This document shows, in pieces, positions 53,138-60,575 of a stretch of 64,000 nucleotides of DNA (position 1 is the stretch's first letter; each line of letters opens with the position of its first letter). Source of the DNA: JAXGPP01 sp040766885 (GTDB lineage: Bacteria; Planctomycetota; Planctomycetia; Pirellulales; Thermoguttaceae); contig JAXGPP010000001.1 of NCBI GenBank assembly GCA_040766885.1, positions 1 to 64,000 of the forward strand, read 5' to 3'. The notes below the pieces were generated by a model that worked only from the letters and a program-made list of their open reading frames with translations, was not told the origin of the DNA and searched no databases. The position numbers and the translations under genes are program-made.

Positions 53138-53596
53138 ATGTTGACCGAGGACGATCGAGAGCGACGGGCAGCCGTGCACGAGGCCGGCCACGCCGTGGTG
53201 GCTTTGCTTGTCGGCTGGGAGCTGACGCATGTAAGCGTCGACGGCGGCCGGGCCGGCATGTGCCTGACCCGTTCACCGAAATGGGCCGATCCCTTCGACC
53301 GCGCCGTGGTCGACCTGGCCGGCATCGCGGCGCAAGAGGCGTTCGGCTTCGCCCAGGATGGCGGCTGTCGCACCGATAGCGAGCGGGTGGCCGAACATGC
53401 CCGTGAGACCCACCCCGCGTCTGCGGCCTTGCGAGAGGCCTTCCGCGTCGAGGCCCGCGCCGAGGCCGATAACCTCGTGCGCCGCGGCCGGCGCGCCATC
53501 GAGGCGTTGGCCGAGCTGCTGTTGGACGTGGAGGAGATCGGCGAGCACCCGGCCCGGGCGCTGATCCTGGAGACCTTGCACGAGGCACGCGCATGA
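53138..53596 (+). CDS. Stand-alone M41-like (FtsH peptidase-type) metalloprotease domain
   Basis: 152 residues from ATG 53138, behind GAGGAG. The zinc site VHEAGHAVVALLV (His14, Glu15, His18) followed by DLAGIAAQEAFGF and RTDSERVAEHA (candidate third ligand Asp80) reproduces the order of FtsH M41 landmarks HEAGH, GGRLAEE and SNDI. The AAA ATPase and membrane parts of FtsH are missing. A small soluble peptidase on a mobile element could cleave a repressor or a host protein; that is inference. An earlier frame start at 53012 is not supported. Confidence 0.72.
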   Translation: MLTEDDRERRAAVHEAGHAVVALLVGWELTHVSVDGGRAGMCLTRSPKWADPFDRAVVDLAGIAAQEAFGFAQDGGCRTDSERVAEHARETHPASAALREAFRVEARAEADNLVRRGRRAIEALAELLLDVEEIGEHPARALILETLHEARA

Positions 53597-53624
53597 CTGC
53601 GCCGTCAGCAACGGAGGATAACGG

Positions 53625-54032
53625 ATGGTCGACGTGATTGCGATGGCGGGCAAAGAGGCGAGCATCATTGCCGCGAAATTCGAGTGCCAGTTCCGCCTGG
53701 CCGACGAGAGCGGCCAGGTGCGTGAGTTCCTGTCACCCCTGGTCGACGGGACGTTTCACATCTTCGTCCACGAATACGACACCAAGACTTATTTCTGGTG
53801 GGGCGTGGCCGAGATCGCGTTGACGCCGACCGAGTTCCTTTCGGCGATACAAGCCTGCCGGCCCCAGGACTTCGCCGTGGACATCCTGGTTGACGGGCGC
53901 CCCCTTGGTTCGGCCAGCCATCGGCAATCTGAGCTATCCGCCGGGCGGACGTGGCAGGTGTGCCGGGTGGCCCTCGTCGGGACGACGATGCTGGACGCCG
54001 ACGTGTTGCAGGCGGCGTACAGCCGGCGATGA
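53625..54032 (+). CDS. Hypothetical element protein
   Basis: 135 residues from ATG 53625, behind GGAGG. Beta-rich with an aromatic-rich middle (TFHIFVHEYDTKTYFWWGVA). No family recognised. Lies 28 bases after the M41-like gene and may be co-expressed with it. Confidence 0.6.
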   Translation: MVDVIAMAGKEASIIAAKFECQFRLADESGQVREFLSPLVDGTFHIFVHEYDTKTYFWWGVAEIALTPTEFLSAIQACRPQDFAVDILVDGRPLGSASHRQSELSAGRTWQVCRVALVGTTMLDADVLQAAYSRR

Positions 54033-54044
54033 AGGCGTGAAAAA

Positions 54045-54111
54045 GGGAAGGCCCGTATCGAACCAGGGGAAACAGGACGTGCCTGTCCGCACACCTGACA
54101 CGGGCCTTCCC
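54045..54111. other. Long-range stem with nested hairpin
   Basis: GGGAAGGCCCGT (54045-54056) pairs over 12 bp with ACGGGCCTTCCC (54100-54111). The 43-base loop holds ACAGG-ACGTG-CCTGT. It occupies part of the 312-base gene-free stretch 54033-54344, in which I see nothing else. Terminator, structured RNA or regulatory site cannot be told apart. Confidence 0.55.
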
Positions 54112-54344
54112 GGCCGCTCCCATAGGCGGGACGGCACCCTTACGGGCAAACGTGATCCGCAGGAGCGACCACGGCCCCAACCAACCCCCGGCTCCTACGT
54201 CCGAAACGCTCTGAGGCTATACCCCAGCGAGCCGATGCTTTGGTCAGGGCCATGTGAGGACTCGCCTTTAAGCCGGGGACGTCAGTTTCCTGAAGCACAT
54301 CGGCGGGCGAGCCCTCGCACCCATTATCGCCAGCTAGCAACAAA

Positions 54345-54608
54345 ATGGCAAAGAAGATACCACGACCGCAACAGCGACCACGCCAGGCCCCTTTCCGGCC
54401 CCATGATGATCATGGCGGGCTGGTCGACGCCCTCAAGGTCGCCCGCAAGGCGACGGTTGACCTGGCGATGATGTCCGCACCCGAGCGCCGGGAGGAAGCC
54501 TGCCGCCTGGTGGCAGTGACGGCGGCGAAGATCAAGCGGCTTGTGCGCGACGCGAAGGTTTACACGCGCACGGCGGTCCAACAGACGCAGGGGGCTTTCT
54601 CCGAATGA
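54345..54608 (+). CDS. Small hypothetical protein
   Basis: 87 residues, Pro/Arg-rich start (MAKKIPRPQQRPRQAPFRPH), then a helical part (ERREEACRLVAVTAAKIKRL). No family recognised. Its stop overlaps the next ATG by four bases. Confidence 0.55.
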   Translation: MAKKIPRPQQRPRQAPFRPHDDHGGLVDALKVARKATVDLAMMSAPERREEACRLVAVTAAKIKRLVRDAKVYTRTAVQQTQGAFSE

Positions 54609-55114
54609 TCCTCTTCCCCCGACCAGCGACGACGGTTGACCTGGACCGCGGGCCGCTCAAGGTGGCGCTGCGGAAGCCGCCGGAAGTGTTTCGGCCATCG
54701 CACAGGACCGCCAGGGAGGCGACGACGGAGGCCGGGACGACTCCTGAGCCGTCCGGGTGCGGGAACGCGTCAGCGGGGCTGCTAGGGGCCTTGCTGGTCT
54801 TTGGCAGGATAGGCAAGCGGCGAGCCAGGGTGAAAGCCTACGAGGCCAGGCACGCAGACCAGAGCTTGAGGATGGTCGGCGAGTGGTGCGGAGTGAGCTA
54901 CAAGACGGTGGAGCGATGCAGAGAGGAAAGGCTTTCAACTGTGACAAATGTCACACCTGACGCCGACCCTCCAGTGACTACCGGACGCGACGGGAAGAAG
55001 TATCCAGCCAAGCAGCCACGCAAGCAGTCTTCCGTTGCGGTATTCGACGATTTCGTCGAGAGCATCGTGAAACAGAATGAGGGATCGCGCTATCAGCCAG
55101 GCGTGGGTCTTTGA
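54605..55114 (+). CDS. HTH-type protein with ParB-like GxDGKxYPA motif
   Basis: 169 residues. A helix-turn-helix pattern is visible in MVGEWCGVSYKTVERCREER, followed by VTTGRDGKKYPAKQPRK. That HTH plus G-x-DGK-x-YPA tail is shared by ParB-related and phage regulatory proteins. The N-terminal 70 residues are not recognised. Coupled to the previous gene by ATGA. Likely a DNA-binding regulator or partition-type factor of the element. Confidence 0.65.
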   Translation: MILFPRPATTVDLDRGPLKVALRKPPEVFRPSHRTAREATTEAGTTPEPSGCGNASAGLLGALLVFGRIGKRRARVKAYEARHADQSLRMVGEWCGVSYKTVERCREERLSTVTNVTPDADPPVTTGRDGKKYPAKQPRKQSSVAVFDDFVESIVKQNEGSRYQPGVGL

Positions 55115-55188
55115 GGACCGACAGCACAGGCACGCGACCCCTCTACGAGAATTATCTCCGTTCCGCTCCAATGTTGCCAGACCTGTTG

Positions 55189-55216
55189 TTGACACGCCCG
55201 CGCCGGGCGTTATGAT
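55189..55216 (+). promoter_or_regulatory. Strong candidate promoter with palindromic spacer
   Basis: TTGACA (perfect), a 16-base spacer and TATGAT. The spacer contains the palindrome CGCCCGCGCCGGGCG (55195-55209). It lies in the 332-base stretch 55115-55446 and would drive the Tat-signal gene at 55447 through a leader of about 225 bases; nothing else is evident in that stretch. Confidence 0.6.
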
Positions 55217-55446
55217 GATGCTCGTTGGGTCACGCGGCACGCGACCCGACAGGGCTTCGAAACCCTCAACCATTGATTCTTCCATGTGCCAGACCGTGAG
55301 CCAGAGCATTCGTGAGCGCGTCGAAGCTGTGACCCGTCGTCGGACGGTGAGCAACGACGCATTCGGCGGCTTCAATGGGCCGCTTTCGAAACGGGTGCTC
55401 TGGCTCGCGGTCTTTTCCGGCATCTGCGCCGGAAGGAGATTCCCCG

Positions 55447-56085
55447 ATGTCTCTTGCTTCCCCATCGCGTCGTGACTTCCTCGCCGCCACGGCGGCCACC
55501 GTGGCCCTGCCGGCTACCTGCGGCGCCAGCGTCGAGCAGCCCCAGCGAGTCTTCCAGGCCGAGCGGGAGCTGTACTGCGTGGTCCGGCTGCCCGAGTTCC
55601 GAATCATGCGTAGCGGCCTGAGCCGCGGCGAGGCCACGGCTTATTGCCAATCCTACAACCGACCCGGGCCGCTCAGCGGTGACGGCCGGGCGGTAATCTT
55701 CCGCCAGGCTCCCCAGGTGCGGATAGACGGCGAGCCCATCGAAGTGGAGGGCCTGCCGCTCGACATCGAGGAGGAGCCCAGGCCCGCGAAGCCGGCCCGC
55801 GTGGCTGACGGCGACCCGGCGAAGCACGCCGCGGCCAAGCGGCTGACGGCGTTCGCCGGTGGACGAATCGAAGTCACCTTCGAGCCCGGCGTCTTCTTCG
55901 ACGACGAGGAGGAGTCTGCCGGCCACCTGTACTACGGCATGATCGAGCTGGACAACAGCGGCGTATTGACGCTGGATGATCGGCTTGCCACGCCCTTGGA
56001 AGCCCAGATCGTCGCCGAGCTGCGCGACTTCGCCAAGTCCTTCAACGACCTGGCGGCCGAGCTGGCCCAACGAATCAGCGTGTGA
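55447..56085 (+). CDS. Tat-exported hypothetical protein
   Basis: 212 residues from ATG 55447, behind GGAAGGAG. The N-terminus has a twin-arginine signal (SRRDFLAATAATVALPATCGA), implying folded export to the periplasm. The mature part is acidic in the middle (DIEEEPRP) and beta-rich (IEVTFEPGVFFDDEEESAGH). No family recognised. It has its own promoter and is followed by a clear terminator, so it forms a separate transcription unit on the element. Confidence 0.68.
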   Translation: MSLASPSRRDFLAATAATVALPATCGASVEQPQRVFQAERELYCVVRLPEFRIMRSGLSRGEATAYCQSYNRPGPLSGDGRAVIFRQAPQVRIDGEPIEVEGLPLDIEEEPRPAKPARVADGDPAKHAAAKRLTAFAGGRIEVTFEPGVFFDDEEESAGHLYYGMIELDNSGVLTLDDRLATPLEAQIVAELRDFAKSFNDLAAELAQRISV

Positions 56086-56102
56086 GCAGATTCAAGTTCT
56101 GG

Positions 56103-56144
56103 CCGCGCCCCCGGCAAGCTCGTAGCCCCGGGGGCGCGGTTTTT
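56103..56144 (+). terminator. Rho-independent terminator
   Basis: CCGCGCCCCCGG (56103-56114) pairs over 12 bp with CCGGGGGCGCGG (56128-56139), followed by TTTTT, 18 bases after the Tat-signal gene stop. Confidence 0.85.
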
Positions 56145-56167
56145 CTCTTGCCCCGAAAGGCACCCCG

Positions 56168-56545
56168 ATGCCACTGGTAGAAATCCCCGAAGAAATCACC
56201 GCGGCCATTTTTGCCTTCATGCGTGCGCGAGACCACGCCGGGTGGTCCTTCGCCGAATGCTACAGCCCGACGAAAAAGGCCGTCGTCTGGAAGATGACGC
56301 AAGCACTGACCGCTCCCGAATGTGAGCAGGTGACAGAATACGCTGTGCGCAAGGCCAATCGGGCGCTGGCCCGGTTCGCCAAGACCGGCAGCAAAAAGAC
56401 GGCGAAAACGGCCGCCGAATGGATCTGCAAGGCCCGGTTCTTCCGCTGGCGGTATCACGAGCTGATGGGGATGCCGTCGACCGAGAGCGACATGCCGTTT
56501 CCCCTGATGACAGACGATGAGGCGACGGCCCAAGCCGATGAGTAA
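56168..56545 (+). CDS. Hypothetical element protein
   Basis: 125 residues, helical (ITAAIFAFMRARDHAGWSF, ECEQVTEYAVRKANRALARF). Not recognised. It begins 24 bases after the terminator, so it needs either read-through or its own promoter, which I cannot see clearly. Last confident gene inside the element. Confidence 0.55.
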   Translation: MPLVEIPEEITAAIFAFMRARDHAGWSFAECYSPTKKAVVWKMTQALTAPECEQVTEYAVRKANRALARFAKTGSKKTAKTAAEWICKARFFRWRYHELMGMPSTESDMPFPLMTDDEATAQADE

Positions 56546-56789
56546 GCCCCTCCCCTGCCGGCGCTGCGTGCTCGTCGCCGTGGTGCTGGCGGGGTTTTTC
56601 GCCCCGCTACTCCTTCCTACCCCTTCAACCACGCGAAAGCCCCCGGAAAACCGAGAGCATTCGAGGTTTTATGATACTACTTGCAATAGACGGCCACGCG
56701 TCATAAAATGCCAAGCGTTCGGCACTTACGAGCCATCGGCCAAGCCACCGTGCTACTTGCCGTGGATGTTGAACCAGGAGTTGCAGTAG
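56538..56789 (+). CDS. Doubtful small open frame crossing attR
   Basis: 83 codons, MSKPLPCRRCVLVAVVLAGF, with one hydrophobic segment. It begins inside the 3' end of the previous gene, but its second half runs through the attachment site and the antisense side of a host gene, so the reading frame would change on excision. It may be a short membrane peptide or chance. Confidence 0.25.
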   Translation: MSKPLPCRRCVLVAVVLAGFFAPLLLPTPSTTRKPPENREHSRFYDTTCNRRPRVIKCQAFGTYEPSAKPPCYLPWMLNQELQ

Positions 56790-57190
56790 CCGCATTTGGC
56801 GTCGCCGTGGGGCGAAACATCGACCTTTTCCGCCAGCGGCGCCCCGCACTTGGGACAGACGAACCGCGTGCCGGGCGGGCGATCGTCTGGGGGGCTGATG
56901 TCGAACTGGGGCTCCGGGTAGCGCGGCGGGGCGTGTGACTGCGCAATCGCGGCGCTGCCGAAGACAATCCCCAACCCGGTGAGGACAAAGGCGAGGGCGA
57001 TGAAACTTCCGAACAGCCGGAAGAATAGGGGGGGCGAACCGAACTCGCCGAAAGGCATTCCCCACAGGAATCCGAGCACCGTGACGCCGATGCCCAGCGG
57101 CACGATCCCCATCACGCGGCCCAGCACCGGGAGTGGGTTGGGCGGCATGGACGAAGACGATCGCATACGGTGACTTCTGAAATGCCTCAT
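56753..57190 (-). CDS. Membrane-anchored zinc-ribbon protein interrupted at its 3' end by the element
   Basis: About 145 residues from ATG 57190 (MRHFRSHRMRSSSS); the frame is open to 57253 and starts at 57166 or 57148 are also possible. Two membrane helices (IVPLGIGVTVLGFLWGMPF and FIALAFVLTGLGIVFGSAA) precede a C-terminal zinc ribbon (FVCPKCGAPLAEK, then CGYCNSWFNIHGK). The last five codons lie in the attachment site; the present stop TAG is supplied by the element, while without it the frame would end at the same Lys with TGA overlapping the next gene start. Integration therefore preserved the protein sequence exactly. Confidence 0.75.
   Translation of the reverse strand: MRHFRSHRMRSSSSMPPNPLPVLGRVMGIVPLGIGVTVLGFLWGMPFGEFGSPPLFFRLFGSFIALAFVLTGLGIVFGSAAIAQSHAPPRYPEPQFDISPPDDRPPGTRFVCPKCGAPLAEKVDVSPHGDAKCGYCNSWFNIHGK
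56757..56770. other. Right attachment site of the integrated element (attR core)
   Basis: TTGCCGTGGATGTT, identical to 41633-41646, lying in the last codons of the zinc-ribbon membrane gene. The match extends to 16 bases with one mismatch. Confidence 0.8.
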
Positions 57191-57280
57191 GGCGGACTCG
57201 CTGAGGAGTAGTTCGACGGCCGATCCTTTGGATTGAAGCAATCTTAGGCGCAAACTGCGGTTTGATCCACCGGCAATCGC

Positions 57281-58549
57281 CTACGTCAACCGCACGGCCG
57301 GCGAGGGTTCGTAGATGATCTCGGCATAGCGGCCTTGGGCGGCGATCGACAGCCGGGCGGCCTCGGTGACCAGTTCGTTGATATAGCTGCTGGCCGGTGT
57401 CGCCAGGAGGCCCCGCGCGTCGATGTCGGCCAGCGCCCTTTGCCGAGCGGTCAGCGCTTCAGCGCGGTCGGCAGAGTCTCCCGCGGCACGGTTCACCGAC
57501 AAGGCCGCATCGAGGATCGCTTCGATCGAGTCGTACCCGTAACCTACGGGCCGCAGTCCCTCGCCTTCCCAGGGGACGAGGCGGAAGTAGTCGGGGCTGA
57601 CATAACGAAAGGCGGCGCCGGCCTGGCGGTCGGTGTAGCCGTGGCTCACGCCGCGGTACTGGTCGTCGTGGGCCAGGATGGCCCCGCAATCGTCGCCCTC
57701 GCAGTAGAGCGTCAACCCCTGATCGTTCGTGCCGGCGCCTTCGTCAGGATAGCCGAGGCCGTCGACGACGCTCAGGATCGCACCGTTTTCCCACACCACC
57801 TGGCCGGCCGACCACATGTAGCCGACGTTGCCGTTGGGAAACTTCCCCTCGACGCCGCGAACCGATACGCCGACCGGTTTGAGGCCGGTGATGAAGTACG
57901 TCAGATCGACGTAATGGCAACCGACGTAGGTGAACGGGTCGCTGTTTTCCTTGGTGAACCAGTTCTGAAAATTCGAGTGGCGGTAGTAATAGGGCTCGAC
58001 CATGCGGGCCTCGCCGCAGCGGAACTGACCGAAACGTCCCTTGCGATACTGCAGCCGCGCGTCGAGTGCCCGACGATCGAACCGCTTGTGGTATTCGACG
58101 CCCACCAGCAGCCCCCGGCTGCGGGCCAGTTCGTCGATCTCGGCCGCCTGCCGGTAGCTGGGGACGAGCGGCTTGACCGTGAGCACGTGCTGGTCGCGCT
58201 GGAGGGCCGCGCGGATCACCGGATCGTGGAAATGGTCGGGAACCGCCACGACGACGAGATTCCGGGGCGCGAGCGACTCGATCGCCTCGAGATACAAATC
58301 CGGGTACATGCGGTCGGGGCGGTCGTCGAGGGGCGGCAGCGGTTCGAACCGCTGGCCGGGAAAGCCCTCCAGGAGCCGCGCCGACTCGGCCAGCGCGCGG
58401 AGCGGAGGAGCGTTCAGTGCACACACCTTGATCGCCCCCACGCGGCCCAACCGCTGGAGGTGATAGATCGACGGCAGGATCTGATCGTGTGTGATCATGC
58501 CGCCGCCGACGATGACGACGTCGAGGCGTTTGGTGCCAGCTTGATTCAT
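57281..58549 (-). CDS. Gfo/Idh/MocA-family oxidoreductase
   Basis: 422 residues. The N-terminal Rossmann fold (LDVVIVGGGMITHDQILPS) binds NAD(P). The motif VKPLVPSYRQAAEID stands where EKP is typical, and the catalytic helix segment includes FTYVGCHYVDLTYFITG (the D-x-x-H-like region is present as G-C-H-Y-V-D). Such enzymes oxidise or isomerise sugars and inositols and are abundant in planctomycetes. Substrate unknown. No sugar genes are adjacent. Confidence 0.88.
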   Translation of the reverse strand: MNQAGTKRLDVVIVGGGMITHDQILPSIYHLQRLGRVGAIKVCALNAPPLRALAESARLLEGFPGQRFEPLPPLDDRPDRMYPDLYLEAIESLAPRNLVVVAVPDHFHDPVIRAALQRDQHVLTVKPLVPSYRQAAEIDELARSRGLLVGVEYHKRFDRRALDARLQYRKGRFGQFRCGEARMVEPYYYRHSNFQNWFTKENSDPFTYVGCHYVDLTYFITGLKPVGVSVRGVEGKFPNGNVGYMWSAGQVVWENGAILSVVDGLGYPDEGAGTNDQGLTLYCEGDDCGAILAHDDQYRGVSHGYTDRQAGAAFRYVSPDYFRLVPWEGEGLRPVGYGYDSIEAILDAALSVNRAAGDSADRAEALTARQRALADIDARGLLATPASSYINELVTEAARLSIAAQGRYAEIIYEPSPAVRLT

Positions 58550-58725
58550 GGGATGTCTCCGTCAAAGGAATGGACGCTGCTGCTCTGGCTAATAATGGAT
58601 GGCAGTCCAATCGGCATCGAGATCACCTCCCCGGCCAGTTTTCAGACGGCACAACTCAACGCGGTTCTCGAGCGGCTGAGTAAACCGCCCGCGACTCCCG
58701 CCGACGTGGCGCCGCTTGTGGCGGC

Positions 58726-59319
58726 TTAGGGCCCGGCTTGGCTTTGGAGCTTCCGTACGCGTTCGGCAAACGGCGCAAATCCGCGCGGGCACCGTCGGGC
58801 TAATAGACTTATCTCGGCCGTACTCGCCACGGCTGCGTACATCTCGGTTTGGCTCAAGTCGCAGCCGCTTTCGCCTAGCAGCTTCGTGCAATAGTCCTTG
58901 GGATCATGAATGTCTTCTGGGTGGGGGGCCGCAGGTACAGGATGGTTCAACGCCTTCGAAATCGCTCGCTCGTCGGCCAGCATCCAAGCATCGAACGTGC
59001 GGATCGCCACACCGAGCGCACGAGGGATCGAGACGACTTCGAGATGCTCCTGAGCATCGTCCAGTTCCCGCTTGCGTTCCGGACAGTTGTCCTGGTCGAT
59101 TACCAGCACCAGTCCATCGAAGCCGCGTTTCTCGGCTTCGCGCATCCATCGAACCGCCTTCTTGAAGTACCCTCGACCTTTGCCATGATGCACGTGGATA
59201 TTGGCTCGGCTGACGCGGTCGAACGAGCACTCCAGCGGCTGAGCGGCGAGACGTCGGATCAGCGATTCGAGGGCCCCACCCAGTTCGTGCCTGCCCTCCG
59301 CCACGACCAGGACCTTCAT
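58726..59319 (-). CDS. TOPRIM-like DUF4276-type protein, partner of AAA ATPase
   Basis: 197 residues. TOPRIM landmarks are visible: MKVLVVAEGRHELG with Glu8, and LVLVIDQDNCPERK with Asp75 and Asp77 (the D-x-D pair). This fold catalyses DNA or RNA cleavage in OLD nucleases, topoisomerases and primases. The gene overlaps the ATPase gene by four bases (ATGA), so the two proteins are made together. Overall it looks like a split OLD-type system in which the nuclease is a separate subunit. Confidence 0.8.
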   Translation of the reverse strand: MKVLVVAEGRHELGGALESLIRRLAAQPLECSFDRVSRANIHVHHGKGRGYFKKAVRWMREAEKRGFDGLVLVIDQDNCPERKRELDDAQEHLEVVSIPRALGVAIRTFDAWMLADERAISKALNHPVPAAPHPEDIHDPKDYCTKLLGESGCDLSQTEMYAAVASTAEISLLARRCPRGFAPFAERVRKLQSQAGP

Positions 59320-60488
59320 TCGCCCGCCCCTCCGGCGTTCTCGGCAGCAGACTCCGCGAGTGCTTCATCTCCTTCAGCAGTCCAGATTTCTCCCAGTTCA
59401 AACACGCTCAACTGTTCGCGGACCGTGGGACTTTCCGACAGCCGATGGACCGAAACCGATCCGTCGGGTTGCCTTTGGCACAGGGAGACCTCTTCCGGCC
59501 GGAAGAGATCGACCACATAGGGCGAGTGAGTTGTCATGATCACCTGCGACCGTGATTGCTCGCCCACCAATTCGCGGAGGATCCTCAGCAAGTCACGGAG
59601 CCGCCGTGGATGGACTCCGTTCTCCGGTTCCTCGACGAGGATCACCCGTGGCGGTTGCGGCAGGTGCAAGAGCGTGAGGTAAGCCAACACCAGCAGCACA
59701 CCGTCCGACGCCTGTTCGGCCCGCACCAGCGGGCCGCCGCCGGCGAATTCAAAATGGATGCCCTTGCCGTGCGCCTTCTGGAGCGCCGGGACCTGCTGAG
59801 TGTGGTCTTCGGAAGAGCGGTAGGCCGGTTCCGCGATCAGCTTGATCGACTTGACCTGCGGGAAGATTTCGCGGAAGCGGGTCTCCAATGCGGTGAACCG
59901 CTCGCGATCGTAGCCGAGAATGTCGTCCAGGCAAAGCGCCAGTCCGAACCCGGAGGGATCCATGCGGAATCGCCGCGAGGCATCGGGGGCAGTCGGCAAC
60001 GCCAAGAATCGCGGATTCCAGCGGTAGTAGTGTACGCCGCTGAGCGCGTCGTGGACCTGTTGCGCTACCTCGGCGTCGTTTTTGTCGGTCCGCGTCTCGC
60101 CTCGAACAACCCGGCACACCAGGGAACTGTCCAGTCCGACAGGTCCCGGCAACCGCCGCTGGCCAATCGTTGCCTCCTCGGCTGCCGCCCTGACCAATCG
60201 TCCCTGCGGCGCGAAGCTGCACGACAGCCTATATTCCCAAGTGCCCACCGAAGCCGCTAGCGCCACAGTGGCATCGGGCTTCTCTTGCCAGACCAACTCG
60301 CGGCCCTGCCAGGCTCCGACGAAGGCCTGGCTCAGGTCGTAGTCCACGCTTCGGCAAAGGGCCTGGATGGCTTCGAGGATGCTGGTCTTGCCGGAGTCGT
60401 TGGGGCCGATGAGCAAATGAATCGGTGTCAGATCGAGCGTCACATCGCGCAGTGCTTTGTAGTTTTCAATCCTCACGCGGTGGATCAT
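59316..60488 (-). CDS. AAA (ABC/SMC-type) ATPase, OLD/PARIS-like
   Basis: 390 residues. Starts MIHRVRIENYKALRDVTLDL, the typical opening of OLD-like and AriA-type ATPases, with Walker A GPNDSGKT (28-35). An ABC-signature region (RAEQASDGVLLVLAYLTLL) and Walker B VILVEEPENGVHPRRL are present, then the D/H-loop QVIMTTHSPYVVDLF. The final 30 residues are Ala/Glu-rich. It is encoded with a TOPRIM protein, as in the two-component defence systems PARIS and in split OLD systems, so it is probably the sensor/regulator of the nuclease. Confidence 0.9.
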   Translation of the reverse strand: MIHRVRIENYKALRDVTLDLTPIHLLIGPNDSGKTSILEAIQALCRSVDYDLSQAFVGAWQGRELVWQEKPDATVALAASVGTWEYRLSCSFAPQGRLVRAAAEEATIGQRRLPGPVGLDSSLVCRVVRGETRTDKNDAEVAQQVHDALSGVHYYRWNPRFLALPTAPDASRRFRMDPSGFGLALCLDDILGYDRERFTALETRFREIFPQVKSIKLIAEPAYRSSEDHTQQVPALQKAHGKGIHFEFAGGGPLVRAEQASDGVLLVLAYLTLLHLPQPPRVILVEEPENGVHPRRLRDLLRILRELVGEQSRSQVIMTTHSPYVVDLFRPEEVSLCQRQPDGSVSVHRLSESPTVREQLSVFELGEIWTAEGDEALAESAAENAGGAGE

Positions 60489-60575
60489 TGAACGGCCTCC
60501 GGTTTGAACGTATTCAATACCCGGCCCATAGTGGTTCAGTCAAGCGGCAAATGTAGCGACTCGACTCCTTTTATT

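Larger units (their letters stand above)
41633..56770. mobile_element. 15.1-kb integrative element of unknown type
   Basis: Bounded by a 14-bp direct repeat. It carries, left to right, a tyrosine recombinase, a DUF1580 protein, small cysteine-rich proteins, a P4-like primase-helicase with an iteron-like array, two large proteins of unknown type, a DUF5681-like protein, a stand-alone M41-like peptidase, a HTH-type protein, a Tat-signal protein and others, nearly all on the plus strand with short gaps or ATGA overlaps. No capsid, portal, terminase, conjugation ATPase or relaxase is recognised. Could be a phage satellite, a defective prophage or a plasmid-like integrative element. Confidence 0.85.

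Noticed and set aside
54935..55465. 176-codon minus-strand frame across the gene-free stretch before the Tat-signal gene
   Set aside because: It overlaps the HTH gene and the strong plus-strand promoter and shows no recognisable family pattern.
57335..58729. 464-codon plus-strand frame ending in LSKPPATPADVAPLVAA
   Set aside because: Mostly antisense to the Gfo/Idh/MocA gene. The last 45 codons (about 58593-58729) lie in non-coding space and could be a gene remnant, but no start signal or family supports it.
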